Shown: one piece after another, positions 7,042-15,471 of the stretch
Position numbering within the stretch: the first letter of the stretch is position 1
Layout of the letters: every line of letters begins with the position of its first letter
Assembly (NCBI GenBank): GCA_023266435.1
Contig: JAHFQF010000028.1
Coordinates: 1 to 15,632 of the forward strand
DNA length: 15,632 nucleotides
Origin: Legionellales bacterium
GTDB lineage: Bacteria > Pseudomonadota > Gammaproteobacteria > Berkiellales > Berkiellaceae
Direction of reading: 5' to 3'
Notes under the pieces: generated by a model
Databases searched by the model: none
What the model was told of the DNA's origin: nothing
What the model saw: only the letters and a program-made list of their open reading frames with translations
Translations under genes and position numbers: made by a program

Positions 7042-10000
7042 TTATTGAGTAGTTTTGGCATCTTTCTCAGTGAGCAGAGGATTAGCGAGCGTACCGCTCA
7101 GCTGATAGACGTAACGTCCCGTTGGGACCTCGGTCGCAGTATTTTTTTTGCTCATCAGTTTTTCCAAGGCCCAAAAAGCAGCACCCACCGCAGGATTACC
7201 TGCTGCAATTGCAGCAGCCACCGGTATACTTCCACTGATATTCGGACTGACATACAGTGTACCGGAAACCTGATCTTTAGGCCAGTCTAAAACCAAATCC
7301 CCACCAATCGTGCTACTGGGTGCTTTTAATTGTAAATTACTGGTGCTGACACGCCCTTCTTGCAAAGTAGTATTGGCTTTTAAGCTATCAAAAGCTAACC
7401 CTTCTTTAAATAAATCGCTAAAATCCAGTTTTAATCGACGCTTGATAGTATCCAAATTAAACACACTTAATACGCGCCCAATGCCAGGCTCAACCCCGAC
7501 GATTTGTCCAGATTTCATATCCACATCCAGATTACCTGAGAGATGCGCAAGCTCAAATTGCCAGGGATTTCCTGACCAACTGAGATTAAAAGGCACTTCT
7601 GCTTGACCTGCTTTTATAGAGCCTGGAATTTCCCAAGACTGTACAAACCGGCTGATATTAGGGCTAGTCACGGCACCTTTGAGCTGGGTTTGACGGGGGG
7701 AATACATCCACGTACCTGCTGCATTAAAATCCGTTTGATAGGAAGTAGCTTGTACGTGTTTAATTTGAAAGCCCTCTGCAATCGGCGCGCCTTCTAATTC
7801 AAAGTCTGTGAGGATTTTAGAAGACCACACCAGCTCCTTAATGGCTAATTGATAGGCCTTCGTCAAGCGAACCTCTTGAATGGTTTGCTGATTAAACTCT
7901 GTTTTAGGGGCCAACTTTAGTTTGTCTAATTTAATTTGAACCAGATCTTTCCAGCTATTTAAAGGCTGTATGGCTGTACCGGAGATATTATCTCCAATCA
8001 GCGTTACTTTGAGTTCATCCTTAGATTGATTGCCAATGAGTTGTAATGGTCCGAAATCCATAAAGCAAGACAATGCCGATATATCTAAGTCAAACTCTAC
8101 TGGCGTATCTGTCGCTGTGACGAGTGTACCTAGTCCAATTTTTTGTCCAAAATCATACCAAGCAACACAATCTGCGGCCGGCATCTTCATAACAATATCC
8201 AGCTTATCTGAGTTAGGATACTGTGCAGTCTGATCCGAACCTACAATCAATTGGCCACCCAGCATATCCCATTTGTCTTTAGATTCGGTCCATTTAAAAA
8301 GACCACTTAATTTTTCACCCGACAACTCTAACAATACCGTCTGATCCGCATTCCAAATGATATCTGCTGTGACTGGCATATTCGTGCCCTTTTTCTTTAA
8401 AAAAGGCGCTGGGGCTGAGAGTTCAATCTCAGACAGCGGACTTTGTAAGGTGAGTTTTTGTGTGTCTTTCTCCCCTTTACCACCCTGCTGTTGCCAGACG
8501 AAGGTGTAGGGACTTTGTCCTTGAATCCAATCTCCTGGCTGATACTGTAACCATGCAAAAATATCTTGTGTTAACCCTGTACTTTTACCATCAATGGTAA
8601 GATCATAGGCCGCTCCGGGATAGGCAAGATTCAGATTGCCTGTGACCGATTGTCCTAGAAAAATTGCTTGCAGTTGCTTGGAATCCAAATGTTCATTATC
8701 AAAATCAGCCTGTCCTGCAATCTTACTGATCACTAATCCTAAAGGCTCTAATGTATAGGTCGCATCCTGTATAGTTGCCTTACCTTTCACTAAGACTGGA
8801 TCCGCGTTACCAATGGGGATGGTCAGACCTAGATTCAATAACACCTCGCCTTTCAGATTGATGTCTAGCGCTTCTTCTTTGGGAAGAATCTTGCTGTTTT
8901 TTAGTACAAAAAATACTTTATCAAAGTCACTTTTTACATCCCCATCCAATTGTAAAATGGGTGTTTCAATGTCAAGAATACTAGCACTAACTTGCTGAAT
9001 CGGACTATCCGCAATATTTCCATGTAATAAGTCAAATTGAACTTTTTGATTTTGCAGGGTGACCCTCAAGTCTCCTTGAGTGATTGCTGGCCAATCCGGA
9101 TCATAATCAAAATAGACATCATGCGCTTCTGCAGACAACTCAAATCGACCTTGCTGTTTTGAAAAAGGAAAATCTGCTGCCTTCCCTCGATAAAATCCAT
9201 TCACTTGAGAAAACAGCCCTTGTATGGTCGCCGCTTTGATCCATTCCAAACTCGCTGGATCATCCAGTGCCGTGGTAGGAAAATCATACTGAACACGATG
9301 CATGAGTAGATGTGGTCCATACCAAGCAATCTCAGGCTCGATATTACCATCCTGCAGAAATCCAACGCTCAAATAAGCCATCAATGGTTGCATATCTAGT
9401 TTTGCTGTCAGCTTATTAGATTGTATTAACCAACCATTTTCTCGCTGAAACCAAGCAATGGGTAAATTCACATCCGTAATTAACAGCGGTTTTTTGCTCA
9501 AATTAGAATAAGACAATAAACTTTTATCACTTTGAACTTGTGCAAAACCACCCATCTCATCGAGATTTACCATCACATTGACATTAGAAATGCCAGGAAG
9601 CTCTGCTATTTGTCCAATATTCAATTGTGTAAAGGCGGCATTCACTGCATAGCACCAATCTTGTCCTTCTGTTTTGGGAGAAATCATGCCTGCTGCATAC
9701 GCTAAGTTTCCTGAGACCGGCAATGCTTTGAGTTGGGCAGGGATGTTTTCTTGTAACACAGCATATTGATTCAGAAAAAGCCACCAAGGTTGTAATGCAA
9801 GATCTTTAATCTTAAAAAGAAATGGCGCCGTGTCAGGTTGTTTTTCAAGTTGAAAACAAAACTCTTCGTTTTGATCTAATTTAATGTGGTTTGCTGATAC
9901 TTTCCATTGTGAGGGTGCTATCTGTTCGTAACGCAATAAACCAGACAGTTGATGTGTTTGTTGAGAGGGAGTGTCCTCTTTGATGCCGACCTCATCCAAA

Positions 10001-10845
10001 TAAAACTGCACACTCACCTCTTGCAGCATATTCTGAGAGAATTTCAGCCAAGTTTGAAAGGATGCATGGCCTTCCATTTGTCTGCCAATTGCTTGAAACG
10101 AGGCCGGCAAAGGGACCGCTGAAACCGGCAAATGATAGACACTGGTATGCATCAAGACAGCCTGTGTGGGATCTTGTAAATCCACTTTAGCGCGTACTGC
10201 AAAATGCGTTGGTTCTTTTTCATTTAAGACTGTAGCCAATGCACTCATGACGATATAGTGCGAGTCTTTTTTAATGTGGATCCCAATATCTGAAAGTGGC
10301 CAACTGCCTCCGTCATTAGTAATGACATGCATATTCGTGTCCACAAACTTAATACCATCCATCGGCCACCGGGCCAACCAAGATTGTATTAAATCTCTCC
10401 AGCCTCCCTCTTCTAATACCGTATTAGGATGAACAGTGAATCCTTTGACTTCATAGTTACCGGCTTCATTCTGTTGGATACTGGCATGCAATCCATGCAC
10501 TACAATTTCTTTAAAATATATTTTGCCAGTTAAAAGAGATTTTAAAGGATGTACAAACAGTTTGACGCTGTCCGCCAACGCGATCAAATGTTCGTTATTT
10601 TCATCATAGACTTCAATCTGATTTAAACTGGCTACTAATAAACTACCTTGCCAACGAAATACAATGCGATTTGTTTTAACAGGTACTTTTAATTGACTTT
10701 CTAAAAAGAGTTGCAAGCCACCATAATGGCGATTGAGGTAAGGCGTCGACAGTCTCGCGGCACTAATGATCAAAGCAAAGCTAATGATTAAAAAACCAAC
10801 GATATGCCACAAGTGGCGAAAAAATTGAAAGCGTCCTTGTCGCAT
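7042..10845 (-). CDS. yhdP: YhdP-family AsmA-like envelope protein (1267 aa)
   Basis: YhdP proteins are anchored in the inner membrane by one N-terminal helix and carry a very long periplasmic beta-groove. In E. coli YhdP, with TamB and YdbH, moves phospholipids to the outer membrane. Here residues about 13-31 form the membrane helix. The following LFLESQLKVPVKTNRI segment and its wrapped beta-rich repeats fit the AsmA-like/DUF3971 region. Near the C-terminus, GSIPVAAAIAAGNPAVGAAFW followed by GRYVYQLSGTLANP is the hallmark end of the family. Length is typical at about 1270 residues. The ATG at 10845 has AGGA 9-10 nt upstream. It lies between rng and tldD, as in many gammaproteobacteria. A 283-bp palindromic element now occupies its upstream region, so it may have its own promoter or rely on read-through from rng. 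Confidence 0.93.
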   Translation of the reverse strand: MRQGRFQFFRHLWHIVGFLIISFALIISAARLSTPYLNRHYGGLQLFLESQLKVPVKTNRIVFRWQGSLLVASLNQIEVYDENNEHLIALADSVKLFVHPLKSLLTGKIYFKEIVVHGLHASIQQNEAGNYEVKGFTVHPNTVLEEGGWRDLIQSWLARWPMDGIKFVDTNMHVITNDGGSWPLSDIGIHIKKDSHYIVMSALATVLNEKEPTHFAVRAKVDLQDPTQAVLMHTSVYHLPVSAVPLPASFQAIGRQMEGHASFQTWLKFSQNMLQEVSVQFYLDEVGIKEDTPSQQTHQLSGLLRYEQIAPSQWKVSANHIKLDQNEEFCFQLEKQPDTAPFLFKIKDLALQPWWLFLNQYAVLQENIPAQLKALPVSGNLAYAAGMISPKTEGQDWCYAVNAAFTQLNIGQIAELPGISNVNVMVNLDEMGGFAQVQSDKSLLSYSNLSKKPLLITDVNLPIAWFQRENGWLIQSNKLTAKLDMQPLMAYLSVGFLQDGNIEPEIAWYGPHLLMHRVQYDFPTTALDDPASLEWIKAATIQGLFSQVNGFYRGKAADFPFSKQQGRFELSAEAHDVYFDYDPDWPAITQGDLRVTLQNQKVQFDLLHGNIADSPIQQVSASILDIETPILQLDGDVKSDFDKVFFVLKNSKILPKEEALDINLKGEVLLNLGLTIPIGNADPVLVKGKATIQDATYTLEPLGLVISKIAGQADFDNEHLDSKQLQAIFLGQSVTGNLNLAYPGAAYDLTIDGKSTGLTQDIFAWLQYQPGDWIQGQSPYTFVWQQQGGKGEKDTQKLTLQSPLSEIELSAPAPFLKKKGTNMPVTADIIWNADQTVLLELSGEKLSGLFKWTESKDKWDMLGGQLIVGSDQTAQYPNSDKLDIVMKMPAADCVAWYDFGQKIGLGTLVTATDTPVEFDLDISALSCFMDFGPLQLIGNQSKDELKVTLIGDNISGTAIQPLNSWKDLVQIKLDKLKLAPKTEFNQQTIQEVRLTKAYQLAIKELVWSSKILTDFELEGAPIAEGFQIKHVQATSYQTDFNAAGTWMYSPRQTQLKGAVTSPNISRFVQSWEIPGSIKAGQAEVPFNLSWSGNPWQFELAHLSGNLDVDMKSGQIVGVEPGIGRVLSVFNLDTIKRRLKLDFSDLFKEGLAFDSLKANTTLQEGRVSTSNLQLKAPSSTIGGDLVLDWPKDQVSGTLYVSPNISGSIPVAAAIAAGNPAVGAAFWALEKLMSKKNTATEVPTGRYVYQLSGTLANPLLTEKDAKTTQ

Positions 10846-11172
10846 GCAACCTATCCTTAGATTATTTTTTGTAAGCGTTCACAAGCGATCTCCAAGAGTG
10901 ACCGGCAGCCTACCTTCGCGCCTTTGTTACTTAGCTCGCAAAAGTCGCTACTGCTGCTGAGCCTCAAGCTCGCTCACGCAAAGCTCCTCGGGTCTGCTCC
11001 GCTTCTTTGATACTACACTCAAAGCGCTTTGGTTTTAGGCTCAGCGTCAAGTCGCGAGCAACCGGAAAGTACATGCTAGTACTTGAGGATTGCGAGCTGA
11101 CAATGACCACAACGCCTTAAATCAAATCGAGAAGTGTAGATTTGCACGCTTACTATTTTTTAGGTGACTACT
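10846..11172. other. rng-yhdP intergenic region
   Basis: This 327-bp gap holds no credible gene. Nearly all of it (10871-11153) is the palindromic mobile element listed separately, with its flanking 8-bp duplication. Only short stretches of original spacer remain next to the two genes. AAGGAT at 10860-10855 on the minus strand includes the likely yhdP ribosome site. No confident promoter was found outside the element. Confidence 0.6.
10871..11153. mobile_element. 283-bp non-autonomous inverted-repeat element with 8-bp target duplication
   Basis: The ends are inverted repeats: GTAAGCGTTCA (10871-10881) and the complement of TGCACGCTTAC (11143-11153), matching 10 of 11. Directly outside both ends stands TATTTTTT (10863-10870 and 11154-11161), a perfect 8-bp direct repeat, as expected for a target-site duplication. 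Nested inside are more inverted pairs: TTAGCTCGCAA (10931-10941) with TTGCGAGCTGA (11090-11100), and GCTGAGCCT (10956-10964) with AGGCTCAGC (11037-11045). There is also a CAAAGCGCTTTG palindrome (11020-11031) and the hairpin AAGTAC-ATGCTA-GTACTT (11067-11084). No transposase is encoded, so it must be mobilised in trans, or is a relic. Confidence 0.7.
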
Positions 11173-12678
11173 CTATATCAGTACCACATCAAATTGTTCT
11201 TGTGTATATAGCGCCTCGACTTGAAAAGTGATCGAAGTACCAATTTGATCTTCAATCTCAGCCACAGAGCTTGATTCTTCATCTAGCATTTTATCCACGA
11301 CCTCTTGCGAAGCTAATACCAAATAACCATTCGCATCATACGCTTGCGCCTGCCTCAAGATGTCTCTAAAAATCTCATAACAAATTGTTTCTGCGGTTTT
11401 CACAGAGCCTCGACCTTGGCAGGTAGAGCACGTTTCACACAACATGTGCTCTAAACTTTCCCGCGTACGTTTACGTGTCATTTCCACTAAACCAAGTAAC
11501 GAAATTTCACTGATCACTGTTTTTGCGTGATCGGGCATTAAGGCTTTTTCTAGTGCTCTGCGCACTTGAGTCTTATGATCTTCTTCAATCATATCAATGA
11601 AATCGATAATGATAATGCCGCCCAGATTTCTAAGACGCAGCTGCCGTGCTATGGCCTGTGCTGCCTCTAGATTAGTCTTAAAAATCGTTTCTTCTAAATT
11701 GCGACGGCCTACAAAGGCGCCTGTATTCACATCAATGGTTGTCATTGCCTCGGTTTGATCAATGACCAGATGTCCTCCGGATTTTAAAGACACTTTACGA
11801 TGTAGCGCCTTTTGAATTTCATCTGCAATATTATATAAATCAAACAGCGGACGTTGTCCTACATACAAATGAATGCCCTGTACAACTTGCGGGATAAACT
11901 CGCGCGCAAACAAAATAGCATTATCGTAGGCTTCTTTAGAGTCAATACGAATTTTCTCTGTAGCATCTCCCACAAAGTCTCTGAGTGCGCGTAGCTCTAA
12001 AGGCAAATCGCTGTGAATCAGATCTCCACATTGAGCTTTATTTTTATCTTTGACTACTTTCTGCCACAGTTTTTTCAAATATGTTTTGTTAGCATCGATG
12101 TCTTCTTGGCTGGCGCCCTCTGCTGCAGTACGTACAATATACCCACCAACAGATAAATCCTCACCTAACAAGACCATCTGCTTTAATCTTTCCCGCTCTG
12201 TTTCGTCTTCAATCCGAATAGAAACACCTACGTATTTCATATCCGGCATAAATACCAAATAACGAGAAGCCAAAGACAGATGTGTGGTCAAACGTGCACC
12301 TTTAGTACCTAAAGGCTCCTTGGTCACTTGTACCGCAAGATTTTGTCCTTCTTTTAACAAAGACGAAATACAGGGTAGCTCTGCAGAGTTATCGTAGAGT
12401 TGAATCTGATGATCGAGCCCTGCTAATCGATCTTGTTCATCTCGGTGGGCAATACTCACCATGTCTGATACATGTAAGAAAGCAGCTCGATTTAATCCGA
12501 TGTCTATAAAGGCCGCCTGCATACCTGGTAACACGCGCACTACTCTGCCCAAATAAATATTACCAACTATACTTCGTCGACTAACTCTCTCAACGTAAAT
12601 TTCTTGTAAGGCACCGTTTTCAACAATGCTGACTTGCGTCTCTCGGGGACCTACATTAATTAAAATCTCTTCGGTCAC
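11173..12678 (-). CDS. rng: Ribonuclease G (RNase E/G family)
   Basis: RNase G is an endoribonuclease that processes the 5' end of 16S rRNA and cleaves some mRNAs in the cytoplasm. An S1-like RNA-binding region lies at about 38-120 (GNIYLGRVVRVLPGMQAAFI). The two catalytic metal-binding aspartates fall at D316 (TTIDVNTG) and D359 (IIIIDFIDM). The zinc-link cysteines lie within C414-x-x-C417-x-x-C420. At 501 residues and ending EQFDVVLI, it lacks the long C-terminal degradosome scaffold of RNase E and fits RNase G (about 490 aa). The start is GTG at 12678-12676, with only a weak GGGTG upstream; the N-terminus MTEEILINVGPRETQV aligns with known RNase G starts. maf, which often precedes it in relatives, is absent here. 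Confidence 0.96.
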   Translation of the reverse strand: MTEEILINVGPRETQVSIVENGALQEIYVERVSRRSIVGNIYLGRVVRVLPGMQAAFIDIGLNRAAFLHVSDMVSIAHRDEQDRLAGLDHQIQLYDNSAELPCISSLLKEGQNLAVQVTKEPLGTKGARLTTHLSLASRYLVFMPDMKYVGVSIRIEDETERERLKQMVLLGEDLSVGGYIVRTAAEGASQEDIDANKTYLKKLWQKVVKDKNKAQCGDLIHSDLPLELRALRDFVGDATEKIRIDSKEAYDNAILFAREFIPQVVQGIHLYVGQRPLFDLYNIADEIQKALHRKVSLKSGGHLVIDQTEAMTTIDVNTGAFVGRRNLEETIFKTNLEAAQAIARQLRLRNLGGIIIIDFIDMIEEDHKTQVRRALEKALMPDHAKTVISEISLLGLVEMTRKRTRESLEHMLCETCSTCQGRGSVKTAETICYEIFRDILRQAQAYDANGYLVLASQEVVDKMLDEESSSVAEIEDQIGTSITFQVEALYTQEQFDVVLI

Positions 12679-12859
12679 ACAACACCCACTGATTTAGTGA
12701 TTTTACCCCCAATGATAACAAAATCTAACCAAGGTTGTCTTATAACCTGTGTTCGAAGTTTTGCACCATGAAAAAGCTCTTTAAGACTGGCGAGGAGGGG
12801 CTCTGTTTTTCAACAGCCTGATCTCTAGCTACAATTCAGTGTGAGCATAGATTTGAATG
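12679..12859. other. mreD-rng spacer lacking maf
   Basis: No gene is supported between the mreD hairpin and rng. On the minus strand it has a small CTGTT-GAAA-AACAG hairpin (12816-12803) and a TTATAA sequence that could be a -10 box for rng but lacks a good -35. Nothing resembling a maf remnant was recognised. Confidence 0.4.
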
Positions 12860-12890
12860 AAGTAAACTTGCTTAATAAGCAAGTTTACTT
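12860..12890 (-). terminator. Perfect 15-bp-arm hairpin across the mreD stop codon
   Basis: AAGTAAACTTGCTTA (12860-12874) is the exact reverse complement of 12876-12890, leaving a single unpaired base at 12875; one more G-C pair (12859/12891) extends the stem. On the minus strand it covers the last five codons and TAA of mreD. It probably ends or protects the mreBCD mRNA. Neither strand has a clean T-run after it (ACTTCATTC on minus, CTTTTCAT on plus), so it is not a textbook intrinsic terminator. Confidence 0.55.
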
Positions 12891-13384
12891 CTTTTCATAT
12901 CATCCTGAAATAGACCGGCAAACAAAGGCCAAATCAGTAAAGTAATGACTGTGGTGCCCCAAACCAATAAATGATGTGGGTAACCAACTTTTGCCGCAGT
13001 AATCCATAATTGAATCAATTCACTCATCCCCACAAACAACGTAATCATCAGTGTTTGTTGTGCTAAGGGATAATACCCAATTCTTGAGTAAAAAGTATTC
13101 ACACAATGAATGGCCGTCAAATATGCTAAGGCATGCATACCGAAGCAAGAGCCCAATAACAGATCGTGGTAACACCCTACTATAAACACAAGCCCTAACG
13201 GGAATTTACCCTCTAAAGTCAACGCCCAAAAACATAACATCAGTAATAACCAATCTGGCCTACACCACGTTAACCAAGGGGATAAGGGTAATAATGCTAA
13301 GGCGCTTGCTACCAACAATGTGAATAACAATAGCGGCCAGGCTGTAAAGACTTGTGAATTAGGACGCATCCTGTGGCTCTTCAC
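12872..13384 (-). CDS. mreD: Rod-shape protein MreD
   Basis: MreD is the small inner-membrane partner of MreC and the RodA/PBP2 elongation complex. The product (170 or 165 residues) is almost entirely hydrophobic with five or six predicted membrane segments. The CRPDWLLLMLCFWAL region matches the FRPNWVLLILLYWIL part of E. coli MreD, and GLVFIVGCYHDLLLGSCFGMHAL matches its GFVMGAILDLISGSTLGVRAL. The open frame begins with GTG at 13384, overlapping mreC by 26 bp, but ATG at 13369 (MRPNSQVF) has AAGAG 7 nt upstream and is at least as likely; it leaves an 11-bp overlap. Either way it is translationally coupled to mreC. Its last codons form half of a strong hairpin. Confidence 0.93.
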   Translation of the reverse strand: MKSHRMRPNSQVFTAWPLLLFTLLVASALALLPLSPWLTWCRPDWLLLMLCFWALTLEGKFPLGLVFIVGCYHDLLLGSCFGMHALAYLTAIHCVNTFYSRIGYYPLAQQTLMITLFVGMSELIQLWITAAKVGYPHHLLVWGTTVITLLIWPLFAGLFQDDMKRSKLAY

Positions 13385-14171
13385 TTTTATCTAAAATGAA
13401 CACATTAAAACTTTCATACAGCTCTGCAGTAGGCCTCACTGTAACCTTCATAAACGCTTCCGTACTATCTTTTTCGATAGCAATGATCTCTCCCACAGGA
13501 TAGCCTGCCTTAAAATGACCGCCCAAGTCTGAAGTTTCTAATCTATCACCCACAGCTAAATCAGCCGTATTTGGTACATGCAATAATGTCAATGTAGTGG
13601 GGCTGCCTATGCCGTGCACGATGGTTCTAAAGCCACTGCGCACATTGACGGCAGGAATACCAATACTCGAGTCTGTAATTAAAGCAACCTTAGAAAACGC
13701 GGGAAAAACCTCTGCCACAATGCCCATCATACCTTGTGTATCAACCACCATGCGTCCGGGTATGACTCCCGCTTTTGAGCCTTGATTTAATACGAGGTGT
13801 TGCGAAAATTTATCTTGGCTCATGTCAATGACTTTCGCGAGACGGCCTTGTAATGAGTCCATCTGGCTTTGCTGAAACAAGGCTTTCAATGATTTATTTT
13901 CAGCCACAATGCGATTCACTTGATTAAGCGTAATACTCTGCTCCAAGAGCTTTAAACGCAACTTTTCGTTTGTGGCTCGCAGTGTTTCTTGGTTTTGAGC
14001 AAACAATCTGATATGCAGAATGGTCTGCTGAGGGAAACTGACAACTTGAGAAACAGCACGATTATAGGCATATCCGAGGCTACGAACAGGAACCATCCAA
14101 TCTGTGCAAAACTCTATTGTCAGTAAACACAGTGCAAACAAGCTCCAAAGCACATAATGCAAGCTGCGCAA
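13359..14171 (-). CDS. mreC: Rod-shape protein MreC
   Basis: MreC is a bitopic periplasmic scaffold that links the MreB cytoskeleton to cell-wall synthesis. There is a membrane helix at residues 4-21, then a coiled coil at about 60-105 (Leu/Lys/Asn/Glu-rich, NEKLRLKLLEQ). The double beta-barrel domain follows, with conserved HLVLNQGSKAGVIPGRMVV, GMMGIVAEV and the SSIGIPAVNVRSGFRTIVHG region. The 270-residue length is normal. The start is TTG at 14171-14169: the codon just before it is an in-frame TAA, no ATG precedes the membrane helix, and GAGGGG lies 10 nt upstream. It begins 18 bp after the mreB stop codon and overlaps mreD, so the three genes form one operon. The C-terminus lacks the long proline-rich tail seen in some species. 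Confidence 0.95.
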   Translation of the reverse strand: MRSLHYVLWSLFALCLLTIEFCTDWMVPVRSLGYAYNRAVSQVVSFPQQTILHIRLFAQNQETLRATNEKLRLKLLEQSITLNQVNRIVAENKSLKALFQQSQMDSLQGRLAKVIDMSQDKFSQHLVLNQGSKAGVIPGRMVVDTQGMMGIVAEVFPAFSKVALITDSSIGIPAVNVRSGFRTIVHGIGSPTTLTLLHVPNTADLAVGDRLETSDLGGHFKAGYPVGEIIAIEKDSTEAFMKVTVRPTAELYESFNVFILDKSEEPQDAS

Positions 14172-14189
14172 TTATTGATATCCCCTCAA

Positions 14190-15233
14190 TTATTCTGATA
14201 CCAAAAAGCTGCAAGATTGATCCAGTAGCTCTAGCACACGTCCGCCGCCTCGCGCCACACAAGTCAATGGATCCTCTGCCACAATAACAGGGATGCCTAC
14301 CTCCTCAGTAAGTAATTTATCAAAATCACGCAATAAGGCTCCGCCACCTGTCAAAACTAATCCTTGCTCTGCAATGTCAGCAGCGAGCTCAGGGGGTGTT
14401 TTTTCCAACACACCTTTTACAGCCAACACTATGCCTGATAAGCACTCTTGTAACGCTTCCAAAATCTCATTGCTATTGAGGATGAAGCTCCGGGGAACCC
14501 CTTCAGCAAGGTTACGTCCTCGCACTTCGATTTCTTTGATTTCTTTACTGGGGTAGGCTGAACCAATTTCAATTTTTATCCGCTCAGCGGTTGCTTCGCC
14601 AATTAAGCTACCATAGTGTCGTCTTACATACGCAATGATGGCTTCATCGAATTTATCGCCACCAATGCGTAGAGACGTGGAGAAAACAATGCCATTCATG
14701 GAGATGACCGCTACTTCCGTTGTACCACCCCCAATGTCTACCACCATGGATCCACTGGCTTCTCCAATTGGCATACCAGCGCCCAATGCAGCGGCCACGG
14801 GCTCTTCAATTAAGAATACCTCTCTGGCACCAGCCCCTAAGGCCGACTCTCGTATGGCTCGTCTTTCCACTTGATTGGACCCACAAGGTACGCAAATTAA
14901 GATGCGTGGAGAGGGTCTAAAAAACCGTGCAGTATGGATTTTTTGGATAAAGTGCTGCAGCATTTTTTCAGTCACATTGAAATCGGCTATCACGCCCTCT
15001 TTCAATGGGCGAATGGCAGAGATATTGACTGGGGTGCGCCCCAACATGCGTTTGGCTTCCATACCCACCGCAACTACTTGCTGATGCCCTCCCGGACCTT
15101 TTTCATCCCGAATGGCAACAACGGAGGGTTCGTTTAATACAATCCCTTGACCACGCACATAAATGAGCGTATTTGCTGTTCCCAAATCAACGGAAACATC
15201 ACTTGAAAACATTCCTCTGAGTGACTTAAACAT
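14190..15233 (-). CDS. mreB: Rod-shape actin homologue MreB
   Basis: MreB is the bacterial actin that forms membrane-bound filaments and positions the elongasome. The actin-fold nucleotide motifs are all present: phosphate-1 DLGTANTLIY (from D16), phosphate-2 DIGGGTTEVAVI (166-177) and the adenosine motif LTGGGALL (294-301). The amphipathic start MFKSLRGMF is the typical membrane-binding N-terminus. The 347-residue length is standard. AGGA lies about 9 nt before the ATG. It is the first gene of mreBCD and is divergent from gatC. A 151-bp inverted-repeat element begins 65 bp upstream of the start codon, so the mreB promoter must lie either in that short stretch or within the element. Confidence 0.98.
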   Translation of the reverse strand: MFKSLRGMFSSDVSVDLGTANTLIYVRGQGIVLNEPSVVAIRDEKGPGGHQQVVAVGMEAKRMLGRTPVNISAIRPLKEGVIADFNVTEKMLQHFIQKIHTARFFRPSPRILICVPCGSNQVERRAIRESALGAGAREVFLIEEPVAAALGAGMPIGEASGSMVVDIGGGTTEVAVISMNGIVFSTSLRIGGDKFDEAIIAYVRRHYGSLIGEATAERIKIEIGSAYPSKEIKEIEVRGRNLAEGVPRSFILNSNEILEALQECLSGIVLAVKGVLEKTPPELAADIAEQGLVLTGGGALLRDFDKLLTEEVGIPVIVAEDPLTCVARGGGRVLELLDQSCSFLVSE

Positions 15234-15298
15234 AGGCTATCATCCTAAATACCTACTTAACTTTCCCCTACTCACAACCGCCTGCTCATGATGTATGC

Positions 15299-15449
15299 AA
15301 TAGACCTCTTGCAAAACTCTACTGAAACGGCGAATTGCTGCGGAGAGTCGGGGCTCGAATTCGCATGTACTGGCGTGTACACTGCAGTTCTGCGCTCCGT
15401 TTCTCCTTGCGCACCACTCCCCTGCAGTGAGTTTTGCAAGTGCTCTATT
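15299..15449. mobile_element. 151-bp MITE-like element with 21-bp terminal inverted repeats
   Basis: The left end AATAGACCTCTTGCAAAAC (15299-15317, continuing TC) pairs with the reverse complement of 15429-15449 at 19 of 21 positions. Inside, a TGTAC-TGGCG-TGTACA hairpin lies near 15366-15381 beside an EcoRI-like GAATTC. It has no transposase and no coding capacity. The TTGCAAAA-type ends resemble, from memory, those of some IS5-family elements; this parentage is inference. A terminal TA on each side would fit a TA target, but is uninformative because it belongs to the palindrome. Confidence 0.65.
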
Positions 15450-15471
15450 CAATCTAGCAACGGCAAAAACT

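Noticed and set aside
7045..8998. Several plus-strand frames of 60-100 codons opposite yhdP
   Set aside because: They are antisense shadows of a long, well-supported gene; none shows family motifs or convincing ribosome sites.
10846..11172. CRISPR array or small-RNA gene in the rng-yhdP gap
   Set aside because: The repeats are inverted and nested, not direct and regularly spaced, and they lie between terminal repeats with a target duplication, which fits a mobile element better.
12872..12890. Classic rho-independent terminator after mreD
   Set aside because: The stem is excellent, but there is no T-run directly after it on either strand, so a textbook intrinsic terminator is not supported; a non-canonical role is kept as a finding.
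14293..15137. Multiple overlapping plus-strand frames opposite mreB
   Set aside because: The mreB sequence is strongly conserved in its own frame, and the antisense frames overlap each other.
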